From assembly GCA_035304385.1 (NCBI GenBank), contig DATGQD010000046.1:8949-72948 (forward strand): a DNA stretch of 64,000 nucleotides, given 5' to 3'. Below, one piece after another: positions 1 to 8,661 of this stretch (its first letter is position 1; the number at the start of each line of letters is the position of its first letter). The notes below the pieces were generated by a model, which did not search any database, was not told the DNA's origin, and saw only the letters and a list, made by a program, of their open reading frames with translations. This DNA comes from ZC4RG29 sp035304385 (GTDB taxonomy: Bacteria; Bacteroidota; Bacteroidia; Cytophagales; Cyclobacteriaceae). The translations under genes were made by a program, and so were the position numbers.

Positions 1-14
1 TATTAGCGCCACGG

Positions 15-32
15 GCAGATGCAGGGGCATCT
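15..32. repeat. GCAGGR hexamer repeat, copy 1
   Basis: Three consecutive six-base units (GCAGAT, GCAGGG, GCATCT) sit just beyond the 3' end of the neighbouring minus-strand gene. The same hexamer family occurs between genes near 20.95, 46.24 and 63.83 kb. The following bases (CTGTCTCACTCA) also resemble the flank of the 63.8 kb copy, so the similarity reaches into the stop codon of the adjacent gene. Confidence 0.6.
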
Positions 33-35
33 GTC

Positions 36-497
36 TCACTCATCGTCAACAAACAGCCCCCAACCGTCTCCTTCTTTCGTCGTATCTAATTGAAACGACG
101 CGACCCACTTGCGGAACAGCAGGCGGAACGCTTCGATCTCATCGCGAAGCAACTGAAGGTAGGCAGGCGCCACCAGTTCCAGGTATTTTAGCGATGCGGT
201 ACGGGTCAGCAGGCTGCGGGCGTGTATCTTGATCACCACCGCGTTCTCCATCTTTAGAATATAGTCGTCAACCGCCTCGGCCCCAGCGATCTTGGCGGGG
301 ATGATCATCGAGTCTTCCAGCATGAGGGAGCTTTGAATCTCAGATTCGGGATCGTTCTTATCCATCGTCTCCACGATCCGCTGCGTGAGATCCCTGATTT
401 CTTCCGCCTTCTGGAAAATAGGCGTTGCTTCTAGCCGCCGCCGCTCCTCCTCAGGATCATAGTCGGGGTCGTAGTCTGGTTCATCGTCGTCCCACAT
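36..497 (-). CDS. acidic small cytoplasmic protein, unknown function
   Basis: A 153-residue protein without signal peptide or membrane segment. The first 20 residues are almost all Asp, Glu, Pro and Tyr (a DPDYDPDYDPEEE run). The rest looks helical and amphipathic, with charged stretches around residues 23-45 and 110-135, and ends in an acidic tail. I do not recognise the family; it resembles small conserved Bacteroidota proteins of unknown role. It lies 145 bases downstream of the HerA-like ATPase gene on the same strand, so the two could share a transcript, but a repeat-rich spacer lies between them. The start is the first ATG and is followed at once by the acidic segment. Gene reality is well supported by length and strand agreement; function is open. 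Confidence 0.7.
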   Translation of the reverse strand: MWDDDEPDYDPDYDPEEERRRLEATPIFQKAEEIRDLTQRIVETMDKNDPESEIQSSLMLEDSMIIPAKIAGAEAVDDYILKMENAVVIKIHARSLLTRTASLKYLELVAPAYLQLLRDEIEAFRLLFRKWVASFQLDTTKEGDGWGLFVDDE

Positions 498-567
498 TTT
501 TTATCGTGTTGAAGTGTTGCCGTAAAAGAGGCCAAATTGTAAAGCAACTGCCGGTCGCTTTACCGCG

Positions 568-581
568 TGGCCGCTTTACGA
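568..581 (-). repeat. TCGTRAAGCGGCCA module, copy 1
   Basis: Read on the minus strand, this 14-base stretch is TCGTAAAGCGGCCA and differs by one base from 21021-21034 on the plus strand. A degenerate direct repeat of its core (GTAAAGCG) lies directly beside it at about 553-563. Both copies fall between genes, close to an octamer repeat array. Confidence 0.4.
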
Positions 582-599
582 TGCATGATCATACGTACA

Positions 600-630
600 T
601 TCAATATTCAATTCTTCAATTTTTCAATTC
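600..630. repeat. octamer TTCAATT(C/T) tandem repeat
   Basis: Four tandem units (TTCAATA, TTCAATTC, TTCAATTT, TTCAATTC) directly 3' of the HerA-like gene. Read on the minus strand the unit is GAATTGAA, nearly the unit of the second array at 20893-20924. The array is A/T rich against a balanced background. Confidence 0.6.
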
Positions 631-642
631 TACGACCTTTCT

Positions 643-2172
643 TCAGAAGATGCTGCGGGAGCGGGACCGGATTGTTTTTCCGAAGAATACGCCGAACAAG
701 CCGCGTACCAGTTCCCTGCCGACCTGCCGTGCGGCGGAAGACTGCAACACCTTTTCGAGGGTGGACTTCTCCCTGCGCCGCGAGGTTGTTCTCCTGGCCT
801 CGGGTTCGGCATCACGCGCAGCGCGCTCCATCTTTTCGCTCAGCATCTCAAACGCGCTCTCCGGATCGACCTGCTGCTGATACTTTCGATACCGTTCCGA
901 GGAAAGCATCAGGGATTTGTATTCCGCATCGTCAAGTGGCCCCATGACAGACGCCGGCGGACGCAGGTGGGTAACCACTGTCTCAGTAGGTATTCCCTTC
1001 TCGTTGAGTACTGTGATGAATGCCTGACCTGTTCCGAGTTGCGTGAACTGTTGCTGCATATCGTAGTACTCGGAATGAGGAAAGGTTTTGATCGTCTCCC
1101 TGAGTGCCTTCACATCGTTGGGTGTAAACGCGCGGATCACATGATGGACCCGGTTTCCGAGTTGAGAAAGTACCGATGCGGGGACGTCCTGCGTTAACTG
1201 GGTACAAAAGAATATGCCTACGCCCTTCGATCGGATCAGTCGTATCACCTGATCTATCTGCTCCATGAAGGCATCGCTCGCACCCTTAAACAGCAAGTGT
1301 GCTTCATCGAAGAAGAATACAAGTTTAGGTTTGTCCAGATCGCCCACCTCGGGAAGCTTTTCATACAACTCAGCTAACAGTGCAAGCATGTAGGTGGAAA
1401 ACACCCGCGGCTTATCCTGTACATCTGATAAGTTCAGTAACGATATCACACCGCGACCATCCACCTTCACAAAAAGGTCTTCTATATCAAACGACGGTTC
1501 CCCGAAGAGATGTTCGATGCCCTCCTGTTCCAACGCCACGATCTTTCGGAGCATCGCCCCTGAAGTCGACGACGATATTGTACCGTACTCACCTTTTATT
1601 TCGGCCGCTCCTGGGCCATCAGACAACCATGATAAAAGTTTCTTTAGGTCGCGTAAGTCGACTACCGGAAGCCCTTTGTCATCGGCATATTTAAACAGGA
1701 TCATCATAACCCCCGTCTGCACTTCGTTGAGGTCGAGGATCTTACTCAACAGCACCGGGCCGAACTCGGTGATGGTGGCGCGCATTTGTGCGCCGCACTT
1801 TCCGCTGAGGGAATACAACTCGACGGGATAATCCTGAGGCTTGAATGAAATGCCGATGGCGTCGGCACGTTCTGAGAGCTTTGGATTTTCTTCGGCAGCC
1901 TTTGCCAGACCTGAAAGGTCGCCTTTGATGTCCGGCATAAACACAGGTACGCCCGCGGCCGAAAGCTGCTCGGCGATGAGTTGTAGTGTGCGCGTCTTTC
2001 CTGAACCGGTGGCCCCCGTGACGAGTCCGTGGCGGTTCATCATACGCAGTGCCAGGTTTACCTGTGCTTCGGGTAATATTTCGCCATTAAGGACGCCTGC
2101 GCCGAGGCAGATAGAGGAAGCGTTGAAAGTGTATGATTTCCGAATAGAATCGACAAACCCCGTTTTATCCAT
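643..2172 (-). CDS. HerA/YjgR-like (DUF853) P-loop ATPase
   Basis: A 509-residue ATPase of the HerA-like DUF853 (YjgR) family. Walker A is GATGSGKT at residues 53-60; Walker B with the catalytic acid is FFFDEAHLL around Asp289-Glu290; a QLGNR / RAFTPND region follows. The family has the HerA/FtsK-type RecA fold and is usually found as a cytosolic ring ATPase of uncertain role; HerA proper pairs with the nuclease NurA in DNA end processing, but no NurA-like gene is visible here. The C-terminal 70 residues are rich in Arg and Ser, typical of the family tail. The upstream spacer carries a perfect inverted repeat. Family call is firm; the cellular role is not known. Confidence 0.88.
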   Translation of the reverse strand: MDKTGFVDSIRKSYTFNASSICLGAGVLNGEILPEAQVNLALRMMNRHGLVTGATGSGKTRTLQLIAEQLSAAGVPVFMPDIKGDLSGLAKAAEENPKLSERADAIGISFKPQDYPVELYSLSGKCGAQMRATITEFGPVLLSKILDLNEVQTGVMMILFKYADDKGLPVVDLRDLKKLLSWLSDGPGAAEIKGEYGTISSSTSGAMLRKIVALEQEGIEHLFGEPSFDIEDLFVKVDGRGVISLLNLSDVQDKPRVFSTYMLALLAELYEKLPEVGDLDKPKLVFFFDEAHLLFKGASDAFMEQIDQVIRLIRSKGVGIFFCTQLTQDVPASVLSQLGNRVHHVIRAFTPNDVKALRETIKTFPHSEYYDMQQQFTQLGTGQAFITVLNEKGIPTETVVTHLRPPASVMGPLDDAEYKSLMLSSERYRKYQQQVDPESAFEMLSEKMERAARDAEPEARRTTSRRREKSTLEKVLQSSAARQVGRELVRGLFGVFFGKTIRSRSRSIF

Positions 2173-2177
2173 AGCTA

Positions 2178-2201
2178 AATTTGAGAAAACATACTCAAAT
2201 T
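2178..2201. promoter_or_regulatory. inverted repeat upstream of the HerA-like gene
   Basis: AATTTGAG and CTCAAATT form a perfect 8-base inverted repeat with an 8-base centre, six bases upstream of the start codon. It could be an operator or a hairpin at the mRNA 5' end. This is inference from symmetry and position only. Confidence 0.35.
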
Positions 2202-2272
2202 AAAAAGCTGGACGCGGCCGGTGTTGTACGATTAAGTGGGCGGGTCAACAATGTGTTAACCCATCCAACAAC

Positions 2273-3196
2273 CTACTTCGGATCTTTGTAATTCTGGAAC
2301 TTGTAGGCAAAACCCAGCGTGAACACCTGGCTGAGTTGGATTTCTTCGATCTGGTCGTAGTCGTACAGTATTACACCCCCCAGACTTACGTTGACGAACT
2401 TGTTGACTTTGGCGAGGAGCATAACTTCCAGCCGGTGATCGAGCTTGTCGAGTTCCAAAGTTTCATAGTTGGCGAACAAGGCGTAGCGCCATTTGAGGTT
2501 CAGATCTTCGGCAATGTCTTTGTTGAACTCGGCGACAAATTGAAGGGCAAGCCATTCGAACCGGGTTTGATCGGGTGGTGTGACGCCGTAGGGATTCTCG
2601 CTTACCGTTGTAATAAACCGTTCCGGATTCCTGACGATGGTGAGTCGCGGGGCAAACGGAGAAAAGCGCATCCGGAAGTGATCTCCCTTATGATATTCGA
2701 GACCCCACGCTGACGTTATGAATGCGGGTGCAAAAAAATCGGAAATATGGGATGCCGTTTCGACGCCGTTGTCTTGTTCATAGTTGAATCCAGGCGCGAA
2801 CTGGGAGAGGAAATTCAGCGATGTAAAGGCGTTCCAGTGAGCCGATAATTTGTAGCCGTATTTGGTATCGAAGTAGATCCTGTCCAGGGTTTTTCTGAAT
2901 CCCTGGCCTTCGTTTTTGACAAAGCCGTACTGGAGGCCTATGCTGTTGTCCCAGCTATGCGGTCCGCGCGCGTAGTTGGCAACATAGTTAAAGGCGACGC
3001 TCAGTCCCACGGAATTCACCCCACCGCCGGTCCAGTTCGACGTGAAAGACGCCTGGTTCACGTTGACACCCAGATCCAGTTTCTTCTTCCAGTATCGAAC
3101 CGTATCCCTATTGGCCAGTGTGTCTTGTGCACGCAGTGTCCCGCCGCCCATGGCCATGATCATCAGCAAGATGGCGCTTGATTTGACAATCCTCAT
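2273..3196 (-). CDS. DUF3078 family exported barrel-like protein
   Basis: About 307 residues. A signal peptide (MRIVKSSAILLMIMAMGG, then a cleavage region near LRAQ) supports starting at 3196 rather than at an ATG twelve codons upstream. The mature part alternates aromatic and polar residues (FTSNWTGGG, WDNSIGLQYGF, RMRFSPFAPRL, GFAYKFQNY) and ends in an aromatic-containing strand, as expected of an outer-membrane beta-barrel. It matches the DUF3078 family common in Bacteroidota, whose function is unknown. It is monocistronic on the minus strand, 100 bases downstream of the start of the ATPase gene's upstream region and 80 bases from the receiver gene. Confidence 0.75.
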   Translation of the reverse strand: MRIVKSSAILLMIMAMGGGTLRAQDTLANRDTVRYWKKKLDLGVNVNQASFTSNWTGGGVNSVGLSVAFNYVANYARGPHSWDNSIGLQYGFVKNEGQGFRKTLDRIYFDTKYGYKLSAHWNAFTSLNFLSQFAPGFNYEQDNGVETASHISDFFAPAFITSAWGLEYHKGDHFRMRFSPFAPRLTIVRNPERFITTVSENPYGVTPPDQTRFEWLALQFVAEFNKDIAEDLNLKWRYALFANYETLELDKLDHRLEVMLLAKVNKFVNVSLGGVILYDYDQIEEIQLSQVFTLGFAYKFQNYKDPK

Positions 3197-3275
3197 TATT
3201 CCCTTGATTAGTCCCCGATTTTTTGCGCGCAAATTAGCAGGCTAAGGGGACAGATGGAAAGGGAATTGGAGAATT

Positions 3276-3689
3276 TCAGATGCTGTTCAGCTTGATCTCG
3301 TCCAACGCCACTTCAGTAAGAGGCTTGGTAATAAACTTAATGACGTGATTGTTGTTGACAATCTTGTCGATATCGCGCTTGTTGTCTGAGCTCGACAGGA
3401 TAATGACCTTGCACTTCTTCTTCACCAGCTCGCTGAATTTTTCGAACTCATAGAGAAAAACAAAGCCGTCGACAATAGGCATATTAATATCAAGAAAGAT
3501 CAGACTGGGAAGGTTCTCGGGTCTGTTTTCGTTCTCCCGAAGGTAATCCAACGCAGCTTTGCCGGACCCCTTCACTTCTACCCTCTTTGCAAATCCAGTT
3601 ATCTCGATAATGCGCTTGCTGATAAAGTTATCCGTATCGTTATCATCCACCAGCATTACCAGGTCGATGGACTTTGTATCTGTATGCAT
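3276..3689 (-). CDS. single-domain response regulator (CheY-like)
   Basis: A 137-residue stand-alone receiver domain. The acidic pocket is MLVDDNDTDN near residues 12-21, the phosphoacceptor Asp lies in LIFLDINMP around residue 67, the conserved Ser/Thr in VIILSSSDN and the Lys in ITKPL. There is no output domain, so it probably relays phosphate or acts by binding partners, as such receivers do next to Bacteroidota kinases. No kinase is adjacent; the nearest is the LytS-type kinase at 19 kb, which already has its own regulator. It begins with a short polar N-terminus (MHTDTKSIDL) before the first strand. Confidence 0.9.
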   Translation of the reverse strand: MHTDTKSIDLVMLVDDNDTDNFISKRIIEITGFAKRVEVKGSGKAALDYLRENENRPENLPSLIFLDINMPIVDGFVFLYEFEKFSELVKKKCKVIILSSSDNKRDIDKIVNNNHVIKFITKPLTEVALDEIKLNSI

Positions 3690-3876
3690 TTTTCAGGTCT
3701 GGGCTACAAGGTTTTTACAGAGGAATACAAAAATATCCTTTTTCGCGAATTTGGCGATAAGTATCAGATTTTCCGGCCAGGCGTAATAAAATGGCCGAAA
3801 ACGAATAAAATCGCGAAAAACCGCCTATGTCTGATGGGGTGAAAAGCCCCGTTGCCGCTTAACAAAGGTTAACCCG

Positions 3877-5712
3877 TCAGCGCGGATGAACCTTCAGCTT
3901 TTCACCGACGCTAAGATTAAAATCACTCTTGCCGTTCCACTCCATGAGTTCGCGAATACTGACCCCATACTTACGCGCCACGCTATATAATGTGTCAGCA
4001 GGACGCACCTCATGGATAATCGGTCCGGAAGCAGATTCCGTGTTTTCCGCGGACAATAGTTCACCCTGCACTACGAGAACCTGTCCGGGCTTCAACGCTT
4101 CGTTGACGTCAAGGTTATTCCAGCGCACCAAATCCGCGACCGACACCTGATGCTGGCGCGAGATGGCATATAGGGTTTCTCCGGGCAACACTTCGTGTTT
4201 ATCACCGCGGGCAGGTGTCGGGTTAGTCGCTACACCTTCATCGGTACCGCGAGACGCGGTAGTAACGGCAGGCCTACGCTCTACCGGGTCGGGTTCGACG
4301 GCCGCCGGTTCTGTCTTCCGGGAGACGGTCTCCGCGCTGGTGCTCTCCACGGTTACCACCGGTGCAGTCTTGGCGCGCGGGGTGGTGGGAGCGCTGGTCT
4401 CCGGTGGATCGGCCGACCAACCAAAGACGCTTCCGCGGTCGACCTCAACAACGGCCTCTACGCGCCGCTCGTCGGCAGGCCTCCTGCTGGTAAGGTACAA
4501 AATCGCTCCGTTGCCAGGTTTATCGTCTCGATCCATCCTGTTAAAGCGCAACAACCGGTTAAGGCGGATGCCATGCTGCTGACTGACAGCCCACATCGAT
4601 TCATTTCCGCTTACCTTATGGTAATCTTCTTCTCCACGACCGCGCTTCTTTTCCGTGAAATAGTATTCGCCTGCGATAAGCCGCTGGCCTTTGGTGAGGT
4701 CGTTATACCGGCGGAATTTCGAAAGCGAGATTCCCGCGCGTTTCGCCAGGGCAGCGGCACTTTCGCCTTGTCTTGCGGCGATCACCGGCACGCCGTTGAT
4801 TGCGGTCGTGCGTTGGGGTTCAGACTCCGGCCGAACCGTTGCCGCGGGTTGGGTCGTGACGGCGACTGCCCCCGTCCGGGGTATATCGGCGCGTGCTGCC
4901 GCGAGGAAGTCCTTTGAGCCGGCCGTAACCGGAACCATGATCGCATAAGTCCTGTCGTTCGGAATATTGCCACCGCGGACCCACTTGTTATAGGCCACCA
5001 ACTCCTCCTCGGAAACAGATGCGGCACGTGCAATTTCTTTCAGCGAACGATGCCCCTCGCTTGGCAGAGCTGCCAGTGTCACCGCTCCGGCGCTGTTCAC
5101 GGCGCCTTCGAAAGCAATCTTGTGGGCCAGATATTTTTTCACGTACCAGTACGTCTTGCTGGTAATGTCCATATGCCTGGCGCCGGGCTTCCCCTCGCCC
5201 ACCGCTTTCATGGCACCACCAGGTCCCATCTGATACGCCTGCAGTGCGTAGAGCCAATTGTTGAAATAGTAGTTGTTCTTTTTGAGGTACCGTGCCGCAG
5301 CGCGTGTCGACGAGACGATATTCATCCGCTCGTCAACATGACGATCTACCCGGAGGCCCATCTCGGTAGCTGTGAAGTCTTTAAACTGCCAGAACCCTAC
5401 AGCCTGGGATACGGAGACTGCGTCCGGTATCAACGCGCTTTCCTGAAGGACGAGGTATTTGAAGTCGTCAGGAAGATTTTCCTCGGCAAATACCTTTTCG
5501 ATAATGGGAAAGTACGTTTTGGCGCGTTCCACCTTGATGTTGAAGTGGCGTGGCGACCGGGTCAGGGCGTCGACGTCCGCCTGTATCTCGCGCCGGGCGT
5601 CGTCGCGGATGGTGAGTGTCATGCCCGCGAACTGCAGCTTATGGGGGACCTGGGGCGATTGCGCAGCGCCCCACAGGGGGATCGCCAGAAGAGCGGAAAA
5701 AAGATACTTCAT
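3877..5712 (-). CDS. LysM lytic transglycosylase (MltD-like)
   Basis: A 611-residue exported peptidoglycan lytic transglycosylase that cleaves glycan strands and leaves 1,6-anhydro-MurNAc ends. The order is signal peptide (residues 1-18), SLT/goose-lysozyme-like domain about 60-215 with catalytic Glu91 in LQESAL and the GFWQF and ALQAYQMGPGG motifs, then four LysM modules (about 310-352, 368-410, 515-560, 567-611). A Pro/Thr/Glu-rich linker separates LysM 2 and 3. LysM modules bind GlcNAc in the wall. It is the last gene of a three-gene run with the O-methyltransferase (22-base gap) and the M16 peptidase. MltD-type function is the best fit. Confidence 0.92.
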   Translation of the reverse strand: MKYLFSALLAIPLWGAAQSPQVPHKLQFAGMTLTIRDDARREIQADVDALTRSPRHFNIKVERAKTYFPIIEKVFAEENLPDDFKYLVLQESALIPDAVSVSQAVGFWQFKDFTATEMGLRVDRHVDERMNIVSSTRAAARYLKKNNYYFNNWLYALQAYQMGPGGAMKAVGEGKPGARHMDITSKTYWYVKKYLAHKIAFEGAVNSAGAVTLAALPSEGHRSLKEIARAASVSEEELVAYNKWVRGGNIPNDRTYAIMVPVTAGSKDFLAAARADIPRTGAVAVTTQPAATVRPESEPQRTTAINGVPVIAARQGESAAALAKRAGISLSKFRRYNDLTKGQRLIAGEYYFTEKKRGRGEEDYHKVSGNESMWAVSQQHGIRLNRLLRFNRMDRDDKPGNGAILYLTSRRPADERRVEAVVEVDRGSVFGWSADPPETSAPTTPRAKTAPVVTVESTSAETVSRKTEPAAVEPDPVERRPAVTTASRGTDEGVATNPTPARGDKHEVLPGETLYAISRQHQVSVADLVRWNNLDVNEALKPGQVLVVQGELLSAENTESASGPIIHEVRPADTLYSVARKYGVSIRELMEWNGKSDFNLSVGEKLKVHPR

Positions 5713-5734
5713 CCAGTCAGAAAAAATGTGTCTC

Positions 5735-6373
5735 TTAGTTCAGCTTGCGGATCATCATAATGCCGTCGCGGATCGGAAGCAGGACGTTTTCAACCCGTGG
5801 ATCATCCGTTACCTTCTTATTAAAGGCCATGATCGCGCTAGTGTCTTTGTCCGGCTTCTCGTCGAGCACCTTTCCGCTCCACAGCACATTATCCGCCAGG
5901 ATAATTCCACTCAAATTTACTTTATCTATGACCATGTCATAGTAATTGCTGTAATTTTCTTTATCGGCGTCGATGAAGACGAGGTCAAACTTCATGTCCA
6001 GCGTTGGAATGATCTGCGTGGCGTCGCCGATGCGATAGTCGATGCGCTTGCTCATCCCGGCTGCTTCAAAGTAGCCTCGGACACGCGCTTCCAGTTCTTC
6101 GTTCTTGTCGATCGTAATCAACGTCCCATCGGCGGTCATGCCCTCGACCATGCATAACGCGGAGTACCCAGTGAATGTACCAATTTCAAGAATGTGGCGC
6201 GGACGTACCAGCTGACTGATCATGGAGAGAAAACGCCCTTGCAAATGACCGCTGAGCATCCGCGGCATAAGGACGTTCGCGTGCGTCTCGCGATTGATCT
6301 TTTGAAGCAGTTCACTCTCAGGCGACGTATGTCGCTCGGCATACTGCTGAAGTTCCGGTTGAATGACATCCAT
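5735..6373 (-). CDS. class I SAM-dependent O-methyltransferase
   Basis: A 212-residue enzyme of the catechol/caffeoyl-CoA O-methyltransferase family (Methyltransf_3). The SAM-binding loop is EIGTFTGYS at residues 63-71; the metal-binding acid motif is VFIDADKENY and the following ILADNVLWSGKV is the family's DN motif. Its length matches bacterial members. The physiological acceptor cannot be read from sequence; bacterial homologues methylate small ortho-diphenols, sometimes tRNA hydroxyuridine. The start codon lies two bases after the stop of the upstream M16 peptidase, which strongly suggests translational coupling. Confidence 0.88.
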   Translation of the reverse strand: MDVIQPELQQYAERHTSPESELLQKINRETHANVLMPRMLSGHLQGRFLSMISQLVRPRHILEIGTFTGYSALCMVEGMTADGTLITIDKNEELEARVRGYFEAAGMSKRIDYRIGDATQIIPTLDMKFDLVFIDADKENYSNYYDMVIDKVNLSGIILADNVLWSGKVLDEKPDKDTSAIMAFNKKVTDDPRVENVLLPIRDGIMMIRKLN

Positions 6374-6375
6374 GG

Positions 6376-7632
6376 TCAGTTGTTGTTAAAGGGTACGCCG
6401 TTGATGGAAGGCTCCATTACAAGATAGCTCAGCCGTTCCGGCACAAATACCTCCTGCGCGAGTTCCTGCAGCTTTAACGCCGTAATGTCGTCGATCTTGT
6501 GGTAGATCTCCGAAAGCGTCGGCACCCTGCCGAAATCGAGGATACTCCGCCCCATCATTAGCATGAGACTCAGGTTACTTTCTTCGGCGAGTGCGAGCTG
6601 TCCTTTGATCTGTTCTTTGAGCGCAGCGAGCTGACGCTTTCCGAGCGGAACTTCCGCGACCCGTTTCAACTCGCGGTTTACGAGTCGAATGCATCGATCC
6701 AGTTGGGCCGGTTCGGTACCGAAGGTGATCGTAAATATCCCGGTATCGGAATACGGAACGTAGTGCGCTTCAATGGAATAGACGTAGCCATACTTCTCGC
6801 GCAACACCCGGTTAAGCCGGGAGTTTGTCCCCACACCGCCCACGAGTGTCGTCAGCACGTACAAGGGTATGCGGCTGGGATGGTGAAGGGAATACACCTC
6901 GCGACCGATGGCGCAGCGTGCCTGTTTAACGGGGCAACGCAAGCCGGATTCCCGGGGTCGGTACGACCTGAACCCCTGTCGCTTTGCGTTACCGACACGC
7001 GTCGGTATCCCTTCCAGGTATTTACGCGCCATGCGTTCCAACCTTTCGCGGGAAATATTTCCTACACAGGAGAACACGATCTTATGGGTGTTGATGTGTT
7101 GCGAAATAAAGTTGGTGAAGTCGCGCCTGCGAAACGACTGGACCGTCTCTTCGCGTCCGAGAATATTCATGCCGAGGGAGTGGCGATGAAATACCATACC
7201 CTCGAACTCTTCATGCAGGGTATCGTCAGGATCGTCGCGGTACATGGCCATCTCTTCCAGGATGACGCCGCGTTCCTTTTCAATTTCGTGTGCGGGAAAG
7301 ACAGAGTGAAAGGTAATGTCACTGATAATGTCGATGGCGCGTTCGAAGAATGCCTGGCGAACCGAAGCATAGAACACCACCTTTTCTTTTTCCGTAAAGG
7401 CGTTTAGTTCGCCCCCGATGGAGTCCAGGCTGTTCAGGATGTGAAAGGCCTTTCGCCGGCGCGTACCTTTGAAGGCCATGTGTTCCCAGAAGTGCGCAAT
7501 TCCCTGATTCTCCGGGGTTTCATCGCGGCTTCCGATTTCCAGAAACATGCCACAATGCACAATTTCCGTGTCGGTTCGGCGATGGACTACCCGAATGCCG
7601 TTTGACAATGTAAAGACGCTACAATCCCTCAT
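6376..7632 (-). CDS. M16 family zinc metallopeptidase
   Basis: A 418-residue processing-peptidase-like M16 protein. The inverted zinc motif HxxEH is HFWEH at residues 47-51 and the downstream Glu ligand lies in ILEEMAMY around residue 125. A middle region with the R/Y motif typical of the family's second half (LREKYGYVYSIEAHY) is also present, so both M16 subdomains are there in one chain. No signal peptide is visible, so it probably acts in the cytoplasm on short peptides. It heads the three-gene run with the methyltransferase and transglycosylase. Peptidase family is certain, substrate unknown. Confidence 0.9.
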   Translation of the reverse strand: MRDCSVFTLSNGIRVVHRRTDTEIVHCGMFLEIGSRDETPENQGIAHFWEHMAFKGTRRRKAFHILNSLDSIGGELNAFTEKEKVVFYASVRQAFFERAIDIISDITFHSVFPAHEIEKERGVILEEMAMYRDDPDDTLHEEFEGMVFHRHSLGMNILGREETVQSFRRRDFTNFISQHINTHKIVFSCVGNISRERLERMARKYLEGIPTRVGNAKRQGFRSYRPRESGLRCPVKQARCAIGREVYSLHHPSRIPLYVLTTLVGGVGTNSRLNRVLREKYGYVYSIEAHYVPYSDTGIFTITFGTEPAQLDRCIRLVNRELKRVAEVPLGKRQLAALKEQIKGQLALAEESNLSLMLMMGRSILDFGRVPTLSEIYHKIDDITALKLQELAQEVFVPERLSYLVMEPSINGVPFNNN

Positions 7633-7684
7633 CGACGTTCAAATTTATCAGGAATTCGCTCACTGTGCCAGCGGCGAACAGAAA

Positions 7685-7700
7685 TGCCCGTAAACGGGCA
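7685..7700. promoter_or_regulatory. 16-base palindrome in a divergent spacer
   Basis: TGCCCGT-AA-ACGGGCA is a perfect inverted repeat with a two-base centre, lying between the start of the M16 gene (minus) and the start of the 84-residue gene (plus). Its position between divergent starts suggests an operator site. Only symmetry and position support this. Confidence 0.3.
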
Positions 7701-7779
7701 AATAGTTGAATTTCAGGGTCGTTTTTGGCTAATATGGACAATAAAATAACGGCATTACAATTGCAAAAGTTTCCCTGCT

Positions 7780-8034
7780 ATGAACACACAAAAAGTACGT
7801 ACCTGCTTCGTCATCGAGTTTACTGACGACCAGTACCAGCACGCCAGGCGCTACGTTGAAGACATGAAACGGCACCCCAACCGCGTCTTCTGGCGGGGAA
7901 AAAGGGGCAAGTCCGATGACGAGCTCATCATAGAGCAAATCACCCACCGTATCCTATCGGGATTTTATCACGATGACCCATGGAGTGCGGGCAGGTATAT
8001 TATTAGAATGGAAAGCGGACTGTCTTCGCAGTAG
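7780..8034 (+). CDS. small basic protein, unknown function
   Basis: An 84-residue protein without signal peptide or membrane helix, moderately basic in the middle (MKRHPNRVFWRGKRGKSDDE). I do not recognise it. It is the only plus-strand gene in the first 27 kb, and its TAG stop is followed with no spare base by the stop (on the other strand) of the convergent Lon-substrate-domain gene. Support for being real is its tidy fit in the gap and protein-like composition with aromatic residues spread evenly. It could be a small regulatory or nucleic-acid-associated protein, but that is a guess. Confidence 0.55.
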   Translation: MNTQKVRTCFVIEFTDDQYQHARRYVEDMKRHPNRVFWRGKRGKSDDELIIEQITHRILSGFYHDDPWSAGRYIIRMESGLSSQ

Positions 8035-8619
8035 TCAATTCAAATGAAACACATCCTTGCTTTTCTGTTCCTGCTCGAGTAAGTGCGTCAGGAAGCGAAT
8101 TCGGTTTATAAGAAATCGTTCACGAACGGATTCATCTGACATGAGGAAGGCATAGCGGTCGGAGGTATCCATGTTCAATTCACACGCGACCTGGTACAAG
8201 GAAAAAGTGCTGACGTGTTTGCTGATCTTTCGCCGGCTGAGATACTCCACAAAGCAGGCATACAATTGCGGGCCGGGTATGACAGGGTCAACGTGCCACG
8301 GTCGCACCACCCCTCCGGGATAGAGATGTTGCCTGAATGTGCGTGCCATGACTTCAAGAGAAAAAAGATCCAGGCACCGGACGATGACGTCTGATTCGCC
8401 CCCTGCGTATCGCTTAATGACGCTCTCCAGTTTTACGATTGACCCGACCTTGGCCGCGTTGTTATCATGATTGAAATAAATGCCAAAGCTTAAGTCGTGC
8501 GTCTCAACCTCCTCAAGCAATTGCTTGTAGCGGGGCTCAAAGATGTGAAGCGGCACCAGCTCTCCCGGCAACGGCAGCAGCGTAAGAGGAAATAGTGGGA
8601 TCTGTATTGTGTCAGCCAT
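8035..8619 (-). CDS. Lon N-terminal (substrate-binding) domain protein
   Basis: A 194-residue stand-alone LON substrate-binding (PUA-like) domain protein. The opening IPLFPLTLLPLPGELVPLHIFEPRY is the family signature of Lon N-terminal domains; there is no AAA+ or protease part. Such proteins are widespread and poorly understood and are thought to bind unfolded segments or nucleic acid. It follows apt by 42 bases on the same strand and probably shares its transcript. The domain call is firm; the role is not. Confidence 0.87.
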   Translation of the reverse strand: MADTIQIPLFPLTLLPLPGELVPLHIFEPRYKQLLEEVETHDLSFGIYFNHDNNAAKVGSIVKLESVIKRYAGGESDVIVRCLDLFSLEVMARTFRQHLYPGGVVRPWHVDPVIPGPQLYACFVEYLSRRKISKHVSTFSLYQVACELNMDTSDRYAFLMSDESVRERFLINRIRFLTHLLEQEQKSKDVFHLN

Positions 8620-8661
8620 AAAGCCGTTCGGCCCGATCGGCAGGAAAAAGTTAATATCCCT

